Shown one piece after another: positions 33,250-42,523 of a stretch of DNA of 64,000 nt. The DNA comes from Aureispira sp. CCB-QB1 (GTDB taxonomy: Bacteria > Bacteroidota > Bacteroidia > Chitinophagales > Saprospiraceae): assembly GCF_000724545.1 (NCBI RefSeq), contig NZ_JHBV01000022.1:1-64000 (forward strand), read 5' to 3'. The notes beneath the pieces are model-generated. The model had not been told where the DNA came from. It did no database searches and saw nothing but the letters and a program-made list of their open reading frames with translations. Position numbers and translations under genes: made by a program. Each line of letters starts with the position of its first letter. Within the stretch, counting starts at the first letter, position 1.

Positions 33250-35375
33250 TGACAGCAACTACTCCAGCACTTGACATAAAAAATATCGCTTTATTAGGAA
33301 ATCCCAATGCGGGCAAATCTTCCTTGTTTAATGCTTTGACGGGCTTGAACCAAAAAGTAGGAAACTACTCTGGTGTTACAATCGACAAAAACACAGGTAT
33401 TTGGACGCTCTCCAATGGTCAGTCTATTGATTTGATTGACCTTCCTGGAATCTACAGTTTGTTTGCCAAATCACCAGACGAACGAGTCGTTTTAGATCCG
33501 CTATTCAATCCTGATCACAAAGAACGTCCAGATTTAATTTTATTGGTCTTGGATGCTAGTAACTTAACTCGTAGCTTATTATTATTAGACCAAATAAGGG
33601 CGTTTAATTTTCCTATTGTTGTTGTATTGAACATGTTAGATGTAGCCAACAATCGAGGCGTTGAGATTGATGTTCAACAACTAGAAAAAGCAATCGGGCT
33701 ACCCCTTGTTTGTATCAATGCTCGTTTGCAACAAGGGTTGAAAGAATTGGAAGATGCCATTCAAAAAGTGAATCCACCTTCCTTTGATACCGCAGCTTCT
33801 CCTGAGTTAACAACAGCGTGGGAAAAAGAGATTCATGCAAATATTCCTTTGCAAAACCCTTTTCATGCCAAGCTATTGCTTAGTCAACAGACGCATTTAT
33901 CTTTTTTAAGTTCTCAGCAACAAACGCTACTAAGTAATATTATTAATAACTATAATATTGACTTATTACAACTTCAAACAACAGACTCTCAAGAACGGCT
34001 AAACCGATTAAATCATAGCTTAGAAGGCATTGTTACGGAATCTAAAAATGTTGTTACTATAACCGAGCGACTAGATAAAATATTGCTTCACAATATTGGA
34101 GGTTATGTTATTTTCTTTACCATTCTCCTACTTATATTTCAAGCTATTTTCAATCTAGCAACCCCTCCAATGGATTGGATTGACAATAGTTTTTCCGATT
34201 TTTCGGACTGGTTAGCTGGCTTGTTACCAGAAAGTTTAATTACTGATTTACTAATAGATGGTATTATTGCAGGCATCGGTGGTATTGTTATTTTTATCCC
34301 GCAGATAGCCATTCTTTTTGCTATTATATCTATTTTGGATGAAACGGGCTATATGGCACGTGTCATGTTCCTGACGGACAAGACAATGAGTCGTTTTGGC
34401 TTAAATGGAAAAAGTATTGTTCCGTTGATTTCTGGTGCTGCTTGTGCTGTTCCTGCAATTATGGCCACTCGAAATATTACTTCTTGGAAAGAACGTTTGA
34501 CGACTATTATGGTCACGCCACTAATGAGCTGCTCTGCTCGTCTACCAGTCTATATTATATTCATCACACTCATTGTTCCCCCTGTAGCTGGTTTCGGACC
34601 TTTTGGTCTGCAATCCCTCGTTTTGGCGGGACTCTATTTAGGAGGCTTTCTGGCTGCGCTCATTTCTGCTGCTATTTTTAACAAACTGCTTTCTAATGAC
34701 ATTCAAGACGATAACTTTTTTATCATGGAATTGCCATCTTATAAGCTCCCTCAATGGAGAAGTGTTGGCATCACTATTTACCAAAAAACTAGTGATTTCG
34801 TTTTTGAGGCTGGTAAAATTATAATTGCCATCTCTATTATTCTATGGGTTTTGGCTACATACGGTCCTCCAAGTGCCATGCAACAAGCAGAACAAGAAGC
34901 AATAGAACTCTATCAAATACAACCCGAAATAGCAGAAAGCGAAGCTGCTTTAATTGCTTCTAAACAACTAGAGGCTTCCTATATAGGTCATATTGGGCAT
35001 TTCATAGAGCCTGTTATTCGTCCATTGGGTTACGATTGGAAAATAGGCATTGCTTTGATTACCTCCTTTGCCGCTAGAGAAGTCTTTGTTTCGACTATGG
35101 CAACCATCTATAGTGTTGGTGATACAGATGGCTCAGAAGGCACTTTATTAGATAAATTGCGCAATGAGCAAAATCCTGAAACAGGAGCGCCTATTTTCTC
35201 AACTGCTACTAGTTTTTCTCTCTTGATTTTTTACCTTTTTGCGATGCAATGCATGGCTACTTTAGCTATTGTACAAAGAGAAACTAGAAGCTGGAAATGG
35301 CCTTTAATTCAACTAACTTACATGACTGCTCTAGCTTACTTTGGAGCCTTGTTAACCTATCAATTATTAAGCTAA
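33249..35375 (+). CDS. feoB: Ferrous iron transporter FeoB
   Basis: Inner-membrane Fe2+ importer with a cytoplasmic G domain. The 708 residues show G1 G-N-P-N-A-G-K-S (Gly17-Ser24), switch I Y-S-G-V-T-I-D, G3 D-L-P-G-I-Y-S-L and a G4-like V-L-N-M-L-D. The helical membrane part carries the two Gate motifs, with G-A-A-C-A-V-P-A-I-M-A-T-R and later A-R-E-V-F-V-S-T-M. Both ends overlap neighbours by one base (TAATG), so the feoA-feoB-small Cys-rich protein genes form a tightly coupled operon. Confidence 0.96.
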   Translation: MTATTPALDIKNIALLGNPNAGKSSLFNALTGLNQKVGNYSGVTIDKNTGIWTLSNGQSIDLIDLPGIYSLFAKSPDERVVLDPLFNPDHKERPDLILLVLDASNLTRSLLLLDQIRAFNFPIVVVLNMLDVANNRGVEIDVQQLEKAIGLPLVCINARLQQGLKELEDAIQKVNPPSFDTAASPELTTAWEKEIHANIPLQNPFHAKLLLSQQTHLSFLSSQQQTLLSNIINNYNIDLLQLQTTDSQERLNRLNHSLEGIVTESKNVVTITERLDKILLHNIGGYVIFFTILLLIFQAIFNLATPPMDWIDNSFSDFSDWLAGLLPESLITDLLIDGIIAGIGGIVIFIPQIAILFAIISILDETGYMARVMFLTDKTMSRFGLNGKSIVPLISGAACAVPAIMATRNITSWKERLTTIMVTPLMSCSARLPVYIIFITLIVPPVAGFGPFGLQSLVLAGLYLGGFLAALISAAIFNKLLSNDIQDDNFFIMELPSYKLPQWRSVGITIYQKTSDFVFEAGKIIIAISIILWVLATYGPPSAMQQAEQEAIELYQIQPEIAESEAALIASKQLEASYIGHIGHFIEPVIRPLGYDWKIGIALITSFAAREVFVSTMATIYSVGDTDGSEGTLLDKLRNEQNPETGAPIFSTATSFSLLIFYLFAMQCMATLAIVQRETRSWKWPLIQLTYMTALAYFGALLTYQLLS

Positions 35376-35560
35376 TGGAATACTTAGAACATACGGTTAT
35401 TCTTATCGTCTTTTTGGCTGCCATTGCTTATTTGGTCTCCATTTTTAGACCTAGCAAAGCTAGTGGTTGTTCCAAAGGTTGTGGCAATCAATGTGCTGTT
35501 GGCAATTTGGAACAAGCAATGCATCAGTTTGAGCAAGATTGGGCAGAAGGGAAGGTTTGA
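35375..35560 (+). CDS. FeoB-associated Cys-rich membrane protein
   Basis: 61 residues from the ATG that overlaps the feoB stop (TAATG at 35373-35377). One membrane helix (T-V-I-L-I-V-F-L-A-A-I-A-Y-L-V-S-I-F) is followed by a Cys cluster G-C-S-K-G-C-G-N-Q-C. This is the layout of the FeoB-associated Cys-rich protein family that replaces FeoC in many bacteria. The three Cys may bind iron or an Fe-S cluster. Position and coupling make a role in ferrous iron uptake very likely. Confidence 0.88.
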   Translation: MEYLEHTVILIVFLAAIAYLVSIFRPSKASGCSKGCGNQCAVGNLEQAMHQFEQDWAEGKV

Positions 35561-35627
35561 GTGCATACTGATTGTTAAAAGATATACTTTTATTTAACAT
35601 TTACACTAAAAAGCAACGGGGCTATTC

Positions 35628-36413
35628 TTATAATAGTAAAAATACTTCTATTTGGTTTGACGCTATGCTCCAATTTTCCTCCCAGTGTATTACTAGTTGA
35701 TTCTTGTCATTATTAAAGGCTATTATTTCAGAATAAAGCTCCTCCTTATTCGGCAAAACTAGTTTCAACCGATCTCCAATTTTATATTTAATTGTTTTAG
35801 TTCGACTTTCTTCTTGATATAAAATAAGTGCGGTTTGTTCTTTTAAAAGATGAATAGAAGTAGTCAAAAATAAGAAAAAGGCTTCTATTCGATCAAAATC
35901 TACCCAAGGTTCTACTTGTTTTAAAAGGTTAATATTATCATCGTCCCCCATTAACTTTAAATGGTAATATAACTCCTCACTTGTTTCTGGTAAATCACAA
36001 AAATGTTCTTTAAAATCACCAGGATAAAAACCTCTTGAAAAAAAAGATTTTATAACTAAATTTTCACAAGTAAAGAAATAAGGCAATAAGTTTTTAATTC
36101 TATTTTTATACTCTATAGCATTATTTTCCCTCCCATCTTCTCCTTTTTCATAGACATAATAAAAGCTATATAAAACATTCATTTTTGTCAAATTATCACC
36201 TCTGTGAAATTTTTTCAAAAGACGTTTACTCACTTCATACACTCCTTCTTGCTGAATACAAGTAGCAAAAAAGTATTTTTTATCCGTTATCTGTTTTTGC
36301 TGAATACCATATTCTATTAATGTTTCTAGTTCTAACTCTTCTAGTTTTTGCTTTCCTCGTTTTCCTTTTAAATAATTCCACCTATACTTTTCTTGATCTT
36401 GCCAGTCCTTCAT
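35628..36413 (-). CDS. Hypothetical protein with C-terminal beta domain
   Basis: 261 residues from the ATG at 36413; an upstream in-frame ATG at 36473 would add 20 hydrophobic residues that do not resemble a normal signal. The first ~190 residues are mostly helical. The last ~55 form a small beta domain (Y-K-I-G-D-R-L-K-L-V-L-P-N-K-E-E-L ... L-V-I-H-W-E-E-N-W) like an SH3/Tudor barrel. No family is recognised. It lies 96 bases after the SPFH gene on the same strand. Confidence 0.6.
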   Translation of the reverse strand: MKDWQDQEKYRWNYLKGKRGKQKLEELELETLIEYGIQQKQITDKKYFFATCIQQEGVYEVSKRLLKKFHRGDNLTKMNVLYSFYYVYEKGEDGRENNAIEYKNRIKNLLPYFFTCENLVIKSFFSRGFYPGDFKEHFCDLPETSEELYYHLKLMGDDDNINLLKQVEPWVDFDRIEAFFLFLTTSIHLLKEQTALILYQEESRTKTIKYKIGDRLKLVLPNKEELYSEIIAFNNDKNQLVIHWEENWSIASNQIEVFLLL

Positions 36414-36509
36414 AAATATACTTACACTTGCATTACCCAATAAACAAAAAAATGGCACAAACGCTCTATGCATTCATGCCATTTCTATTCTAAAAAAAGG
36501 AAAAGAAGC

Positions 36510-37541
36510 TTATAATTTAGCCAATAAATCTTTTTTCTTTTCATTAAATTCATCATCTGTCAAAATGCCCATTTCTTTCAGCTCTCCCAACTCTTTTAAT
36601 GTTTTCATAATTTCTTCTCGTGACATTTTTTCCTCGTTTCCACTATTGTTGTTGTTAGCAGTATTATTTTGGTTGTTCTGATTCTGCATATTTTGCATCA
36701 TTTGCTGCATCATCATTTGCTGCATCAACAACTCATTTTGTGTTCCCTTCATATTCTCATAATTCCCTCGCTCCGCTGCAATTTTGTCAACATCCATTTG
36801 ATTGAATGCCTTCATTTTGTTCAAATTGTCGTTGCTAGTCAAGTTCATTTTAGCAAGCTGCTTCATATGCTCAGTAATTTCTGGAGGCAATGAAACAGAG
36901 GTAATTTGAAACTTCGTCAGTTCTAGTCCAAAATCCTTTAAATCTTCTTGAATAAGAGGTCGAATGGTTTCTCCTAATTCAGAATATTGAGAATAAATAT
37001 CAAACGCTGTAGCGCCACTTTCAGACAATGCCTCTGCAAATTTAGGTACGACTAGACCACGAAAGACATCTTCGAGTTCATCTACAGTCAAGATGCTGCT
37101 TGTTCCTGCATATTCTCTATAAAACTTTTTAGGATCAGCAACACGAATAAAATATGTTCCAAAAGCGCGCACTTCGACACGACCAGCTTCTGGATCTTTT
37201 ACAAAAATAGGGTTTGGTGTTCCCCACTTAAAATTGGTTAATTGTCGAGTGCTAACGAAATAAACATCAGCTTTGAAAGGAGAATTAAATCCATGCTTCC
37301 ATGACTTGAGTTTGGTAAGCACTGGCATATTTTCTGTTTTGAGAATGTGCCTTCCTGGACCATACACATCTGCAATTTGTCCTTCGTTGAGGAAGATTGC
37401 CGCTTGAGATTCTCGAACAGTTAGTTGAGCACCATATTTAATGGCAGCATCTTTATCTGGAAATTTCCAAACAAGGACATCCTTGCTATCTTCTTTCCAT
37501 TCTATAACCTCTAATAATTCATTCTTAAAAAAGCCAAACAT
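36510..37541 (-). CDS. SPFH (band 7) protein with C-terminal SHOCT domain
   Basis: 343 residues. The N-terminal ~230 form an SPFH domain of the YdjI/virion-core-like group, without a membrane helix (R-E-S-Q-A-A-I-F-L-N-E-G-Q-I-A-D-V-Y-G-P-G; F-Q-I-T-S-V-S-L-P). Next is a Met/Gln/Asn-rich low-complexity stretch (~265-300). The last ~35 residues form a SHOCT helix pair (L-K-E-L-G-E-L-K-E-M-G-I-L-T-D-D-E-F). Such proteins build oligomeric scaffolds at membranes, often linked to phage-shock or envelope stress. It is flanked by a START-like and a hypothetical gene on the same strand. Confidence 0.85.
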   Translation of the reverse strand: MFGFFKNELLEVIEWKEDSKDVLVWKFPDKDAAIKYGAQLTVRESQAAIFLNEGQIADVYGPGRHILKTENMPVLTKLKSWKHGFNSPFKADVYFVSTRQLTNFKWGTPNPIFVKDPEAGRVEVRAFGTYFIRVADPKKFYREYAGTSSILTVDELEDVFRGLVVPKFAEALSESGATAFDIYSQYSELGETIRPLIQEDLKDFGLELTKFQITSVSLPPEITEHMKQLAKMNLTSNDNLNKMKAFNQMDVDKIAAERGNYENMKGTQNELLMQQMMMQQMMQNMQNQNNQNNTANNNNSGNEEKMSREEIMKTLKELGELKEMGILTDDEFNEKKKDLLAKL

Positions 37542-37610
37542 AATACGAGCGTGTTTTTTTTGAGGGATTTAAAATATTCTAATTAATACAAATGTGAGTT
37601 AAACAAGCAT

Positions 37611-37991
37611 CTAGCCCCCTGTTGCACGTCTAAGACCTTCCATTTGGGTTGCCCAGAATTGTTTTTCTTGTTCCACCTCATCTGAATCACAAAACGCTGT
37701 AATCTCCAAAATAGTTTCACCAGTTACTTCTGAACGACTCATTTGAAAGTCCAAAAATTCCTCTTCTCCTTCAAATTCTTCCCATTCTAGTTTCAATTGT
37801 TCGTTTTCAATATCTTCTAAAACAACGGCCACTTCTTCTTCTCCATCCCACTCAAATGTAAAACGACCATCAACTACATTGCAGTCATCACAAAACCAGC
37901 GAATCAAACAGTCTGGTGTTGTCAAAAATTTATATATAATAGTTGGCGAGGCTCTAAACAAGAACTCCATAGTGAAAGATACTCTATCCAT
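37611..37991 (-). CDS. START-like (SRPBCC) domain protein
   Basis: 126 residues, cytoplasmic and acidic. The start (F-T-M-E-F-L-F-R-A-S-P-T-I-I-Y-K-F-L-T-T-P) and the Trp-rich middle (L-I-R-W-F-C-D-D-C-N) match the START-like family of Bacteroidota. The end has a long amphipathic helix (Q-F-W-A-T-Q-M-E-G-L-R-R-A-T-G-G). The fold encloses a hydrophobic pocket, but no ligand is known. It lies 69 bases upstream of the SPFH gene, on the same strand. Confidence 0.8.
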   Translation of the reverse strand: MDRVSFTMEFLFRASPTIIYKFLTTPDCLIRWFCDDCNVVDGRFTFEWDGEEEVAVVLEDIENEQLKLEWEEFEGEEEFLDFQMSRSEVTGETILEITAFCDSDEVEQEKQFWATQMEGLRRATGG

Positions 37992-38452
37992 AAAAATAGT
38001 ATTTACGTTGGTTCATCTGATTTTTACAATGATTAAAAGATTAAAATGTATGCCAAAAATAGTCTAGAAGAAAATTTGTGTATTGAGTATTGCAATTTTC
38101 CAACCATTATAATAAAGAATAATACATTCAAAGAAGGCAGATGTTGGCATTATTTGGTTTTGATTTGATGCGTCAATACCTCCTATCTCTTTCCCACAAT
38201 TAATAATAAAAAAACCAATTTTACAAAAAAAAAGAAAAAAATGTAGAGAAATCTGTAAAATTCATTTAAAGTAATGTTATAGAATTGAGAGAAATGGAAC
38301 ATAGTTCTTTTTTAAACGTTAGCATTTGTAGGAATTAAACAATAATAAAAGCAACAAAGCCTTTTGAAGTACAATAATTCTTTGTATTTTTGTGGGTCAG
38401 TTTGTTAATAGCTGTTTAATATTAAAAAAAGTCCAAAAACGAACAGAACTGT
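37992..38452. other. Divergent intergenic region upstream of the first sigma-70 gene
   Basis: 461 bases, A+T-rich. It contains the promoter at 38362-38392. No ORF or repeat was seen. Confidence 0.6.
38362..38392 (+). promoter_or_regulatory. Bacteroidota-type promoter of the first sigma-70 gene
   Basis: TTTTG (38362-38366), 18 bases, then TATTTTTG (38385-38392), a full match to TAnnTTTG. This would place the transcript start near 38400 and give a leader of roughly 50 bases. Confidence 0.6.
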
Positions 38453-39325
38453 ATGAGACAATTAAAAATAACTAAGTCTATAACCAATCGGGAAAGTCAA
38501 TCTTTAGAAAAATACCTTCAGGAGATCGGAAAAGTTGACTTGTTAACACCAGAAGAGGAAGTAGATTTAGCCAAACGTATTAAACAAGGCGATCAAATAG
38601 CACTAGAAAAACTAACTAAAGCCAACTTGCGTTTTGTCGTTTCTGTAGCGAAACAATACCAAAACCAAGGGTTGTCACTAAGTGATTTGATTAACGAGGG
38701 AAATTTGGGTTTGATTAAAGCAGCACAACGTTTTGATGAAACTAGAGGTTTCAAATTTATATCTTATGCTGTTTGGTGGATTCGTCAATCTATTCTTCAA
38801 GCTTTAGCAGAGCAATCTAGAATTGTTCGTCTTCCACTTAATAAGGTAGGTTCTTTGAACAAAATCAACAAAGCTTTTTCTAAACTAGAACAAGAATATG
38901 AACGTGAGCCTTCTTCAGATGAGTTGGCTGATATATTAGAAATACCATCAACAGAAGTAGAAACAACATTGGGTGTCGCTGCTCGCCACGTTTCAATGGA
39001 TGCTCCTTTTGTAGAAGGAGAGGATAATTCTTTGTTGGATGTTTTGGAAAATACCAATACTCCTAAAACAGATTCTCAACTAGAGTACTTAGAGTCTTTG
39101 CGCAATGAAATTGAGCGTTCTTTGTGCTCTTTAACAGATCGTCAAAAAGAAGTTATCAAGCTTTATTTTGGAATTGGTTTTGAGCATCCAATGTCGTTAG
39201 AGGATATTGGTGAGAAATTTGGCTTAACAAGAGAGCGTGTTCGTCAAATAAAAGACAAAGCAATTAATAAACTGCGTACGTCTTCTTCTAAGAGTAAATT
39301 ACTAAAAGCATATTTAGGTAGATAA
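38453..39325 (+). CDS. rpoD: Primary RpoD-type sigma-70 factor, copy 1
   Basis: 290 residues, the size of the Bacteroidota housekeeping sigma factor, which lacks the long region 1.1. In order: region 1.2 ([10 protein letters not shown]), region 2 ([42 protein letters not shown]), region 3 (R-L-P-L-N-K-V-G), region 4 (Y-F-G-I-G-F...[10 protein letters not shown]). The sequence, including [10 protein letters not shown] and D-A-P-F-V-E-G-E-D, is closest to known RpoD of this phylum. A second, more diverged copy lies at 48444. It has a strong promoter and its own terminator. Confidence 0.92.
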   Translation: MRQLKITKSITNRESQSLEKYLQEIGKVDLLTPEEEVDLAKRIKQGDQIALEKLTKANLRFVVSVAKQYQNQGLSLSDLINEGNLGLIKAAQRFDETRGFKFISYAVWWIRQSILQALAEQSRIVRLPLNKVGSLNKINKAFSKLEQEYEREPSSDELADILEIPSTEVETTLGVAARHVSMDAPFVEGEDNSLLDVLENTNTPKTDSQLEYLESLRNEIERSLCSLTDRQKEVIKLYFGIGFEHPMSLEDIGEKFGLTRERVRQIKDKAINKLRTSSSKSKLLKAYLGR

Positions 39326-39348
39326 ACCTATTTTGTTCATAATCTCCT

Positions 39349-39390
39349 AAAAACATTCTATGCAAAAAAATGCATAGAATGTTTTTTTTT
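39349..39390 (+). terminator. Strong terminator after sigma-70 copy 1
   Basis: Perfect 14-bp stem AAACATTCTATGCA (39351-39364) / TGCATAGAATGTTT (39371-39384) followed by a T-run. The remaining bases to 39644 show nothing but A+T-rich DNA. Confidence 0.92.
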
Positions 39391-39644
39391 GCTTTTCTCT
39401 AAACCTTTTTCTTCTTAGCCTGTTGCATTCACATAGGTTGTTATAAAAATATCAAAAACAATAACTTAAGAAGTAGAAAATCACACTTCACTTATTCCTA
39501 AACAAACGAATACAACATACCCTCAATTATAACAGTTCTCAACAAACATTTTCTCCACTCGCTATATTGCCTTGCAGATAATGCCAATAGGAACATCAAA
39601 TTTAATTTCCCAAACATTTTTTAACCAACTAAATACATTGAACT

Positions 39645-40157
39645 ATGATTTTCAAGAACCTTGTAATCAAATCGTTATTTTTATTAGCCCTAGTAATTGG
39701 CTTTATGTCTTGTGAAAAAGAAGCAGAGTTGCAGTCAAAAACGTACAACTACAGTTTTAACACAGGACAGGCAGCTGCGGCTTATGCCTACTCTGGATCG
39801 CATCCTAACACCATCAAAGCAGAATTAAAGTTAGATGAAATGGCTGATGGCACTACTAAAGTAAGTGTTACACTGACAGGAGCACTTGACTCTACCTATA
39901 TGGTACATGCACATGACATGGCGACGGCTTCTTCTACTCCAAACAATACACCTTATCTCGAAACACCCAATGGAAACGTATATGCAACACCAATCATGGT
40001 CTCGGGTGGAACAGGTACAAGTTCTCAAATCTCAACGAAGTCTTTTGAGGATTTAACCACTACTTACGATGGGTTCTTTGTTGTGCATGATCCTACTCAA
40101 GCGATTAATACAGCTGATCCTACAACTTATGTTGTTTTAGGTACTTTTGCTAGATAA
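39645..40157 (+). CDS. Lipoprotein with CHRD-like beta-sandwich (tentative)
   Basis: 170 residues. A lipoprotein signal ends F-M-S-C (Cys23). The mature part has K-V-S-V-T-L-T-G-A-L-D-S-T-Y-M-V-H-A-H-D. This strand plus H-x-H pattern recalls CHRD-domain proteins and copper/zinc superoxide-dismutase-like sandwiches. A second His occurs in F-F-V-V-H-D. I am not sure of the family, and no enzyme site is complete. It is followed by a perfect terminator. Confidence 0.6.
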   Translation: MIFKNLVIKSLFLLALVIGFMSCEKEAELQSKTYNYSFNTGQAAAAYAYSGSHPNTIKAELKLDEMADGTTKVSVTLTGALDSTYMVHAHDMATASSTPNNTPYLETPNGNVYATPIMVSGGTGTSSQISTKSFEDLTTTYDGFFVVHDPTQAINTADPTTYVVLGTFAR

Positions 40158-40186
40158 TATTTTATAATATTATAATAGATAAATAC

Positions 40187-40221
40187 AAGAAGCCCTCTCA
40201 TCAAAAATGAGAGGGCTTCTT
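40187..40221. terminator. Bidirectional terminator
   Basis: Perfect 15-bp stem AAGAAGCCCTCTCAT (40187-40201) / ATGAGAGGGCTTCTT (40207-40221), between the convergent lipoprotein and TetR genes. Confidence 0.88.
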
Positions 40222-40271
40222 AATGTCTTAATACTTCTAAAGCCTATTTAGTAGCCTGTCTTATTCTATTA

Positions 40272-40925
40272 TTAAGGTTTGATGGCATCCAAAACAAATC
40301 GAGTGACTGTTTGTTTGCGTTTAATCATAAAGCGTCTCATACGCTCGTCATCAATTCCTAACGTTTTTTGCAAAACGGTCTGAGACATAATTGGCAACAA
40401 ACAAAGAGACATTATGTTGAGAATTAACTCTGCTGATCGAATCTCAGTTTTGACCGTACCTTTTTCAATCTCTGCTTGAATTTGCTCATTAATCAAAGGA
40501 ATAATTTTTCCAATTAATCCTCCTTCATAATCCAATACGTTCATAAATAGTTTTTCTGGATTTTGGCTTAACTCATTCACAATAAAGTTTGAGAGATACG
40601 GTTCCTCCAAAAAGAAATCTATCAACATTTCAACTAAATGTGCAATTTTGGTGTTTAGCTCCGATTTTTCCAAAAATACATTCATCAACATAGGTGTGAC
40701 GGACTTTACACTCTGTTCGAATACCTTGTCAAAAAGTTTCTCTTTTGACCTAAAGTAGTAATGCAGCATGGCCTTGTTTACGCCAGCATCATCTGCTATT
40801 TCTTGCATTCTAGCACCTTTTAATCCTTTTTGGTAGAATACTTTTTTTGCAGACATTAGAATTTTTTCTTCTGTTGGTGTCTTTTTCAAATCCAGTTGGT
40901 TTTCATTTATAATCAGATCAAACAA
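40272..40925 (-). CDS. TetR/AcrR-family transcriptional regulator
   Basis: 217 residues. The DNA-binding domain is at ~20-70: I-L-M-S-A-K-K-V-F-Y-Q-K-G-L-K-G-A-R-M-Q-E-I-A, then G-V-N-K-A-M-L-H-Y-Y-F-R-S-K-E-K-L-F. The rest is a helical ligand domain. The start is odd: the only in-frame ATG (Met24) would remove part of helix 1, and the ATG at 40930 is out of frame. So TTG at 40925 is the likely start codon. The gene is monocistronic, and no transporter or other usual target is adjacent. Confidence 0.85.
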   Translation of the reverse strand: MFDLIINENQLDLKKTPTEEKILMSAKKVFYQKGLKGARMQEIADDAGVNKAMLHYYFRSKEKLFDKVFEQSVKSVTPMLMNVFLEKSELNTKIAHLVEMLIDFFLEEPYLSNFIVNELSQNPEKLFMNVLDYEGGLIGKIIPLINEQIQAEIEKGTVKTEIRSAELILNIMSLCLLPIMSQTVLQKTLGIDDERMRRFMIKRKQTVTRFVLDAIKP

Positions 40926-41134
40926 TACATAAAGCCGCTATGCTGTTGGGTTTGGCAAAAAAAAGTGGCATTGTTTTGATCTTTTTTAGTGTTGTCATTA
41001 GACAAGATACATGATTGACTATTAAGTGCCTTTTGTATCTTTTCGGTCTAAATTAGGCACATAATTACGACTTTTTTTTCGAGTTTTCAAACTTTCTATA
41101 CCGAATCACGGCTTCTCTTACGCCCCCCATATTC

Positions 41135-41413
41135 TTAAATAATTTCTTCCCATTCGTCTTCATGGCAGTCTAAATACTTATCTAACAAACGCCCACTGCT
41201 CTCGTACATTTCTTTGAACCTATCTTCCACTTGTTTCTGAAACTCAGCATCAATCAAGTTCTTGATGTCGTTAAAGCTACCTACTTTTTCAGATTCTCTA
41301 AACTTAAACGTTTGTTCAAATAAATCTGATTCGAATTTAACGATAAATCGGTCGTTGTTCTTAAATACGGTTGTCTTGTAACCTTTTGTGTCTATATAAC
41401 CAATAATTCTCAT
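41135..41413 (-). CDS. Small hypothetical protein
   Basis: 92 residues, charged and cytoplasmic, with a beta start (R-I-I-G-Y-I-D-T-K-G-Y-K-T-T-V-F-K) and a helical, acidic end (H-E-D-E-W-E-E-I-I). No family is recognised. Normal codon use and a clean ATG after A+T-rich leader DNA support it as a real gene. Confidence 0.55.
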   Translation of the reverse strand: MRIIGYIDTKGYKTTVFKNNDRFIVKFESDLFEQTFKFRESEKVGSFNDIKNLIDAEFQKQVEDRFKEMYESSGRLLDKYLDCHEDEWEEII

Positions 41414-41748
41414 ATATACTATTTTATTATCCTATAATAATGATTTGTCTTCATTACATTAGCTATCTGAATGCCATCCATCGTGGGGTCTCTCTACCAA
41501 ATGGTTCTGTAGTCCACGTTAAATTAAAATGAAACTTTTATAGACCAAGCATTTATTTTGAATAAAACACGCTATAAAAATATATTTTGCACGTTTTTTG
41601 TGGACAAATTTATTATAAATTTTCAGAACTTGCTGTTATTGAACCTCATCTATAAAAAACCTGTCTAATAAAAGTAACAAAATTACAAATACTATCATTA
41701 AGGAAGTATATTTCCCTCAACAATTCAAACTTAAATTATATTATTACT
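41414..41748. other. Divergent intergenic region
   Basis: 335 bases between the small hypothetical gene and the TPR gene. TATATTTTG at about 41580 is a loose -7 match toward the TPR gene. I saw no repeat or ORF. Confidence 0.45.
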
Positions 41749-42348
41749 ATGAAAAAGATTACCAAAACAAGCAATAAAGTGATCAAATTTGGTCGTTTTC
41801 GCTGGGTAGCCGCAGGAGCAATTTTTGCTTTAATTGCTGGGTTGTGTTTTATAAATCCATCCAACGGGGAACAAGTTTTTGATGATAACTTCATGGCTTA
41901 TGAAGATAATATTAGTGCAGAATTAGATTTAATGCTATCCACTCGTAGTGCTGGTGATGATGAAGCTCATGCTTCTTTGCGTATGATTAGAGAAGGAATG
42001 GAGCATTACAACAATAAGGAATACGACAAAGCAATCCCTATTTTTGAAGAATATCTTGAAAAAAATCAAGATGCTAGCGACTATAATCAAATCAAGTTTT
42101 ACCTTGCTGTGTCTTTTTTAGGACAAAACGAAACAGAAAAAAGTGCTAAAATGTTTGAGGAGTTGGCACAGTTAGCAGAACCTGAAATCCAAGAGGATTC
42201 CAAATGGTATTTATCCTTAGCCTATGCAAGAATTGGAAAGACGGCAGAAGCAAAAGCGCAACTAGAAGAGTTGGCTAGTAGTGAAAAATACGGTTCTAAA
42301 GCTGCCAAAATCTTAAATCCATCCAAAACAAAAGTTGCTTTTAGATAA
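41749..42348 (+). CDS. Membrane-anchored TPR protein
   Basis: 199 residues: a basic N-terminus, one membrane helix at ~24-42 (W-V-A-A-G-A-I-F-A-L-I-A-G-L-C-F-I), a linker, then two to three tetratricopeptide repeats. The first is R-E-G-M-E-H-Y-N-N-K-E-Y-D-K-A-I-P-I-F and the last is Y-L-S-L-A-Y-A-R-I-G-K-T-A-E-A-K-A-Q-L. TPRs bind other proteins, here most likely on the periplasmic side. It has its own terminator, 175 bases before the GldN-like pair, on the same strand. Confidence 0.8.
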   Translation: MKKITKTSNKVIKFGRFRWVAAGAIFALIAGLCFINPSNGEQVFDDNFMAYEDNISAELDLMLSTRSAGDDEAHASLRMIREGMEHYNNKEYDKAIPIFEEYLEKNQDASDYNQIKFYLAVSFLGQNETEKSAKMFEELAQLAEPEIQEDSKWYLSLAYARIGKTAEAKAQLEELASSEKYGSKAAKILNPSKTKVAFR

Positions 42349-42380
42349 GAAACCTTTTCTAAAATATAGATATAAATTCT

Positions 42381-42424
42381 AAAAAAGTCTATTTTGAATC
42401 TTACTTTCAAAATAGACTTTTTTT
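42381..42424 (+). terminator. Terminator after the TPR gene
   Basis: Stem AAAGTCTATTTTGA / TCAAAATAGACTTT within 42384-42420, followed by TTTT. Confidence 0.9.
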
Positions 42425-42523
42425 ATTAACTCTAAGTAATTGTTCAACACATAATAGCAACAAAATTCAATCGTAATATTGCATGCTAAGTAGCAACGAA
42501 CACCTACTTATAAAACCTAACAC

